Shown here piece after piece: positions 5,116-8,390 of a stretch of DNA of 8,390 bases. How positions within the stretch are numbered: the first letter of the stretch is position 1; each line of letters opens with the position of its first letter. The DNA is taken from contig JANWKK010000166.1 of NCBI GenBank assembly GCA_025451425.1, forward strand, positions 1-8,390. The letters are read 5' to 3'. The position numbers were made by a program, and so were the translations under genes. The stretch comes from Gemmatimonadaceae bacterium (GTDB lineage: Bacteria > Gemmatimonadota > Gemmatimonadetes > Gemmatimonadales > Gemmatimonadaceae). Under the pieces are notes generated by a model. The model was not told the DNA's origin. It worked only from the letters and a program-made list of their open reading frames with translations, and ran no database searches.

Positions 5116-7128
5116 CTAACGGGACGGAAGGTGGGTATCGCCCTCGGCGCGCGGCTGGACAAGCTTGCCGGTCTCGAGCGACGGCACCGGCCGTAGGCCG
5201 GTCACCTCGATGATCTGCTGCTCGTCCAGCGACTCGCGGGCGAGCAGGGCTGACGCGAGCGCATCGAGCGAGTCGCGATGCTGGGTCAACAGCCCCCGCG
5301 CTTTCGCGTGGCTTTCCTCGATGATTCGATGCACTTCCTCATCCACGGCGTTGGCCGTCTCCTCGCTGTACGGGCGTTGTGCGCCGACGCCGTCGAGGTT
5401 TTGCAGATACGGGCTCTCGCGTGGCGCGAGCTGCACCATGCCGAGACGGTCGCTCATTCCCCAGCGTGTTACCATATTCCGCGCGATCGCGCTCGCTTGC
5501 TCGATGTCGCTCTGCGCGCCAGTCGTCTTCGTGCCGAAGATGAGCTCCTCGGCCGCCCGCCCGCCGAGGGCACCAATGATCTTTCCACGAAGGTAATCCT
5601 CGGGATAGTTGTACCGATCGCTGTCGGGCCGCTGGTAGGTCACGCCCAGGGCCTCCCCGCGCGGGACGATTGACACGCGATGGACTGGATCCGCTCCGGG
5701 AATGACGAGGCCGAGAATCGCGTGGCCGCCTTCGTGATACGCGATGCGCTCACGCTCTTCGCGGCTGAGCACGAGCGGTCGTTCCGGACCGAGGACGATC
5801 CTCTCGAGCGCGTCGAGAAAATCCTTTTGATGTACCTCGTTCTGATTGCGACGCGCCGCGAGCAGCGCCGCTTCGTTCACCAGATTGCGCAAGTCCGCGC
5901 CGGCGACTCCGGGCGTGACCGCGCCAAGCTCCGCCAGATCGACGTCCGGTGAAAGCGGAACGTGTCGCGTATGCACCTTGAGAATTGCCTCTCGCCCCTT
6001 CTTGTCCGGCAGGTTCACAACGACGCGCCGATCGAATCGCCCGGGGCGAAGGAGAGCCTTATCGAGGACGTCCGGTTGATTCGTCGCGGCGAGCACGATG
6101 ATTCCTTGACGGCTCGAGAAGCCATCCATCTCGGTGAGGAGCTGGTTTAGCGTTTGCTCCTGCTCACTCGAGCCGCCGATCGCGAACTGGCCTCGGGCGC
6201 GTCCGATGGAGTCGAGCTCGTCGATGAAGATGATTGCGGGCGCATTCTCGCGCGCTTGCTTGAACAGGTCGCGCACACGTGCCGCGCCGACACCGACGAT
6301 CATTTCCACGAACTCCGAACCGCTCATGGAGAAGAAGGGCACTCCCGCCTCACCGGCGACGGCACGCGCAAGCAAGGTCTTTCCCGTTCCCGGCGCGCCG
6401 ATGAGAAGCACGCCCTTCGGTGCGGTTCCGCCGAGTCGCGTGTACTTCGGCGGGTCCTTGAGGAAGTCCACGATCTCGACGAGCTCCTCTTCGGCTTCGT
6501 CGATCCCGGCGACGTCGTCGAACGTGATCTTCGTCTCCTGCGTCGTGTCGAAGCGTCGTGCGGTACTCCGGCCGATTCCCATGAGCCCCCCGCCCATGCC
6601 GCCCTGCTTCGCCGCGCGCCGGAAGAGCCATACATACGCGCCGATGATCAGCAGACCGGGAGCAAAGCTCAACAGAAGACTGCGCCACGTGTCGCCTTGC
6701 TGGATTGGTTCAGCGCTGATCTCCACGCCCTTCGAAATCAGGAGCGTCTCCAGCCCGGGGTCGACGAAAGCAGGGAGCGTCGTCTCGAAATCGAGAATGG
6801 GTCGAGGCTTCGCACCAGTGCTCGAGTCGAGCTTTAGAGGATAAGTAACTGCCGACCTGAAGCGCCCAGTAATGCTTTCGCCGCGACTGTAGATCTTGGC
6901 GACGTTCCCTTGCGTTGCCTGCGCCTTGAAGAGGGTGTAGGGCACCTTTCCCGGCTGCGGACTCGGAAAGAGCAGCCGTATGAGCACGTAATTGGCGAGG
7001 AGTACGATCAGAAACGTGAGCCAAGTGCGGCGCGGGGGCATACGCGACGCCGCGCTGCGGCTGGCCTCATTGGGCTTGCCGCCTTGACGTCCGCCGGTCT
7101 TCTGGGGCTGCGAGTCCTGCGTCTTCAT
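5116..7128 (-). CDS. ftsH: FtsH, membrane-bound AAA+ ATP-dependent zinc metalloprotease
   Basis: A 670-aa protein, a normal length. It degrades misfolded membrane proteins and selected soluble substrates as a hexamer in the inner membrane. A basic N-terminus (1-33) precedes TM1 (about 36-54), a periplasmic part (about 55-148) and TM2 (about 151-169), then a Gly-rich linker (176-187). The AAA+ module has Walker A GAPGTGKT (244-251), Walker B IIFIDE (299-304) and the second region of homology with Arg361 and Arg364 as probable Arg fingers. The protease site is HEGGH (465-469), with Asp541 (GAQSDI) as the third zinc ligand. Oddities: the first pore loop reads MIVG at 276-279 where FtsH normally has MFVG; the zinc motif is HEGGH rather than the common HEAGH; and [11 protein letters not shown] replaces the usual DEREQTLNQ region. 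These suggest a divergent paralog, although all catalytic residues are intact. It starts 28 bases after the 182-aa gene, without a clear Shine-Dalgarno. Confidence 0.97.
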   Translation of the reverse strand: MKTQDSQPQKTGGRQGGKPNEASRSAASRMPPRRTWLTFLIVLLANYVLIRLLFPSPQPGKVPYTLFKAQATQGNVAKIYSRGESITGRFRSAVTYPLKLDSSTGAKPRPILDFETTLPAFVDPGLETLLISKGVEISAEPIQQGDTWRSLLLSFAPGLLIIGAYVWLFRRAAKQGGMGGGLMGIGRSTARRFDTTQETKITFDDVAGIDEAEEELVEIVDFLKDPPKYTRLGGTAPKGVLLIGAPGTGKTLLARAVAGEAGVPFFSMSGSEFVEMIVGVGAARVRDLFKQARENAPAIIFIDELDSIGRARGQFAIGGSSEQEQTLNQLLTEMDGFSSRQGIIVLAATNQPDVLDKALLRPGRFDRRVVVNLPDKKGREAILKVHTRHVPLSPDVDLAELGAVTPGVAGADLRNLVNEAALLAARRNQNEVHQKDFLDALERIVLGPERPLVLSREERERIAYHEGGHAILGLVIPGADPVHRVSIVPRGEALGVTYQRPDSDRYNYPEDYLRGKIIGALGGRAAEELIFGTKTTGAQSDIEQASAIARNMVTRWGMSDRLGMVQLAPRESPYLQNLDGVGAQRPYSEETANAVDEEVHRIIEESHAKARGLLTQHRDSLDALASALLARESLDEQQIIEVTGLRPVPSLETGKLVQPRAEGDTHLPSR

Positions 7129-7156
7129 ACGTCCGCGCGCCCCACGCGTTTGACCG

Positions 7157-7705
7157 TCAGGTAGACTCGTAATCCGGTCGTACTAAGCACACATGTACGA
7201 TACCATCACTGAACATCTGCCCGCTCATCTCGCCGTACAGATAATATTGCACGGTGCGGGCGTCAGGACGCGCCTCGATTGATCCTTCGGTGGCGATGGA
7301 ACCGTAGTAAAGCAAATAGTCGAGGACGAAGAAATCGCCACCATCACCCGCGGGTCGAGCATATCGCAGCGCCAGCGTCTCGGAGCGGAGCACGGCGCCG
7401 ACGTCGTCGAGCACGTGCACATCGATCCAGACGTTCTTGGCGTAGGTAAGATTTTTTAGCCAAGCCTCAACGTGCAGATGCGTTTGCATACTGCTCATGC
7501 CGCTCGCGTACCCAGACCGATTCGGGAACGCGTTGATCTTGACCGCGGCGTCCTCCGCCAATCGGACGACGGCAGGATCAACGATCGACCCGAGGCGCGG
7601 TGCGACGGATGGCGTTGAAGTACTCGGCTCGAAACTGGTCGCCGTGTTGGAGACGTCCGTGAGCGTGCCGGAGCCAAGCCCGGGGTGCAGTGTCGTAGTG
7701 CCCAT
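7157..7705 (-). CDS. Hypothetical protein, possibly a CBM21-like binding domain
   Basis: A 182-aa protein with no signal peptide or membrane segment. Residues 1-37 are Thr/Ser/Pro-rich and look disordered. Residues about 75-175 form a beta-rich domain in which VEAWLKNLTYAKNVWIDVHV recalls the V-N-aYeK-V-vr pattern of CBM21 carbohydrate-binding modules, followed by strands rich in Tyr/Phe (FFVLDYLLYYG, VQYYLYGEM). This likeness is weak and comes from pattern only. The ATG at 7705 is chosen because GGAGG (7715-7719) sits 9 bases upstream; a TTG at 7723 overlaps that site and is unlikely. The stop is 28 bases before ftsH, so the two are probably co-transcribed, which suggests a cytoplasmic role linked to FtsH (adaptor or substrate), an inference only. 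An inverted repeat lies directly upstream of the ribosome site. Confidence 0.72.
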   Translation of the reverse strand: MGTTTLHPGLGSGTLTDVSNTATSFEPSTSTPSVAPRLGSIVDPAVVRLAEDAAVKINAFPNRSGYASGMSSMQTHLHVEAWLKNLTYAKNVWIDVHVLDDVGAVLRSETLALRYARPAGDGGDFFVLDYLLYYGSIATEGSIEARPDARTVQYYLYGEMSGQMFSDGIVHVCLVRPDYEST

Positions 7706-7714
7706 GATGTCATT

Positions 7715-7719
7715 CCTCC
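7715..7719 (-). promoter_or_regulatory. Ribosome binding site of the 182-aa gene
   Basis: GGAGG on the minus strand, 9 bases before the ATG at 7705. It decides the start, because the longer TTG start at 7723 lies upstream of and against this site. Confidence 0.8.
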
Positions 7720-7723
7720 GCAA

Positions 7724-7934
7724 TCTAACGTCTTTGGCGGCATCGTTAGGCGTGTCGCCAATCCGTGTGCCCCTCTCCTAAGCGCCCGCGATGCGTCGGC
7801 GGGCCCGCGGCCGCGCCGGTCATTCATAGCGAATTTACCGCCCCTGGCGGCGACCGTCACCTGAAAGGGAACTCACACAGCCGGGGCCGGCTCAGTTGAC
7901 AGTCGTGAGATCGGCTACGACATCGACGTCATTG
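7724..7934. other. Intergenic region between the ADOP permease and the 182-aa gene
   Basis: About 210 bases without a credible gene. It holds the 7725-7749 inverted repeat, a very GC-rich stretch with short palindromes (7799-7814), a small hairpin CCGCC-cct-GGCGG (7838-7850) followed on the minus strand by TAAATT, and a palindrome AGCCGGGGCCGGCT (7879-7892). The 7838-7850 hairpin could be a weak terminator for the permease gene, but the stem is short and the T-run poor. No clear sigma-70 promoter is seen. Confidence 0.4.
7725..7749 (-). promoter_or_regulatory. Inverted repeat just upstream of the 182-aa gene's ribosome site
   Basis: CTAACG (7725-7730) and CGTTAG (7744-7749) are perfect 6-base complementary arms around a 13-base spacer. 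In the mRNA the hairpin would end 5 bases before the GGAGG, so it could be a small RNA structure affecting ribosome access or a DNA operator. One arm is also part of the octamer that recurs in this window, so a chance pairing is possible. Confidence 0.35.
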
Positions 7935-8390
7935 TTAGTCGCGACGAAGCGCCTCCAACGGATCGATCGCCGCGGCACGCCGGGCGGGGATCCAGCTCGA
8001 TAGCGCCGCGATCACCAGGAGCGTCAGACACGTGCCGCCGAGCGCCAGTGGATCCGTGGGACTGACCTCATACAGAAGCCCGCGCAGGAGCCGTGTTGTT
8101 GCGAGCGCGCCGACCAGTCCGATGCCGACACCGAAGAGCCCAAGCCGCAATCCCTGCCTCGAGATCATGCCACTTACTTCGCGTGGCTCCGCGCCGAGCG
8201 CCATCCGCACGCCGATCTCTCGCTGACGGAGACTCACCGTATACGCCATCACGCCGTACACGCCCAAGGCACCGAGAAAGAGCGCCAGCGCACTCGCGAG
8301 GGCCAGGAGTGAAAGCGTGACCCGCGCACGCGCGGTCGCAGCCGCGACAATTTCCGTGAGAGGATGCTCATCATACGTCGGGAGCGACCG
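7935..8390 (-). CDS. ABC transporter permease, FtsX/MacB-like (ADOP type), C-terminal part
   Basis: The gene enters from the right edge, so only the last 151 residues are seen. Three hydrophobic segments at about 24-50, 81-103 and 115-135 fit the C-terminal FtsX-type permease domain. Characteristic stretches are LGVYGVMAY, QREIGVRMALGA, LLYEVSPTDPLAL and the end PARRAAAIDPLEALRRD. This wording is typical of the large 'acidobacterial duplicated orphan permease' group abundant in Acidobacteriota and Gemmatimonadota. These are MacB-like and often lack a linked ATPase gene; whether that is so here cannot be seen. Likely role is export or envelope transport of an unknown substrate. The internal TTG at 8267 is Leu in the middle of a helix and not a start; the frame is open to the window edge. 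It ends 230 bases before the next start on the same strand. Confidence 0.9.
   Translation of the reverse strand, partial: RSLPTYDEHPLTEIVAAATARARVTLSLLALASALALFLGALGVYGVMAYTVSLRQREIGVRMALGAEPREVSGMISRQGLRLGLFGVGIGLVGALATTRLLRGLLYEVSPTDPLALGGTCLTLLVIAALSSWIPARRAAAIDPLEALRRD

Noticed and set aside
6134..6844. Long plus-strand reading frames antisense to ftsH (up to 236 codons).
   Set aside because: They lie wholly opposite the highly conserved ATPase region, have low-complexity Ser/Arg/Pro-rich products and no family likeness; they are GC-driven shadows.
7725..7751. Possible integron attC site, since GCCTAAC/GTTAGGC fits the core-site consensus.
   Set aside because: The arms are only 13 bases apart, too short for attC; no second pair of arms and no integrase gene is visible, and the genes do not form separate cassettes.
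7838..7850. Intrinsic terminator after the ADOP permease.
   Set aside because: Stem of 5 bases with a 3-base loop and only TAAATT after it; too weak to call as a terminator.
7495..7860. Minus-strand frame of 121 codons running through the intergenic region into the 182-aa gene.
   Set aside because: Arg-rich product without likeness to anything; the other frame has the ribosome site and a foldable beta-rich domain.
8265..8267. TTG as a start codon for a short 110-aa permease protein.
   Set aside because: It lies in the middle of a membrane helix (ALGVYGVMAY) and the frame stays open with family-typical sequence to the window edge.

Overview
The window is GC-rich and tightly packed with genes, with no gene-free stretch above about 215 bases. 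It looks like a chromosomal piece from a soil-type bacterium. The best hint at taxonomy is the partial FtsX/MacB-type permease at the right edge, whose sequence is of the 'ADOP' style that is heavily expanded in Acidobacteriota and Gemmatimonadota. I lean weakly towards Gemmatimonadota. No rRNA, tRNA, CRISPR array, transposase or phage gene is visible.

Layout. Plus strand, left: a 5'-truncated PLP-dependent alpha-oxoamine synthase (2-1045; AONS / serine palmitoyltransferase fold) is followed after 7 bases by an extended SDR oxidoreductase (1053-2021). Together they look like a decarboxylative condensation enzyme plus a ketone reductase, the pairing expected for a sphingoid-base-like or other amino-ketone lipid pathway. 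Everything else is on the minus strand. In the direction of transcription, from the right edge, these are: the C-terminal end of an ADOP-type ABC permease (8390-7935); a 182-aa protein with a weak CBM21-like look (7705-7157); an FtsH AAA+ zinc protease (7128-5116), 28 bases behind it; a small lipoprotein (4932-4474); a 171-aa protein built from two copies of one module (4441-3926); a secreted DUF2147 protein (3710-3243); and an AmpG-like MFS permease (3273-1990). The permease gene overlaps the end of the DUF2147 gene and runs tail-to-tail into the end of the SDR gene.

Likely transcription units are: oxoamine synthase + SDR; 182-aa protein + FtsH; lipoprotein + 171-aa protein; and DUF2147 + MFS permease. 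Short dyads or repeats lie in front of three of the minus-strand units (7725-7749, 5004-5026, 3741-3790) and are candidate regulatory sites. Much of the content concerns the cell envelope: a possible lipid biosynthesis pair, membrane-protein quality control, a lipoprotein, a secreted protein and two transporters.

No wholly new system is evident. The items most worth following are the oxoamine synthase/SDR pair with its unusual loop insertion, the FtsH pore-loop substitution, the internally duplicated 171-aa protein, and a recurring GCCTAACG/CGTTAGGC octamer.
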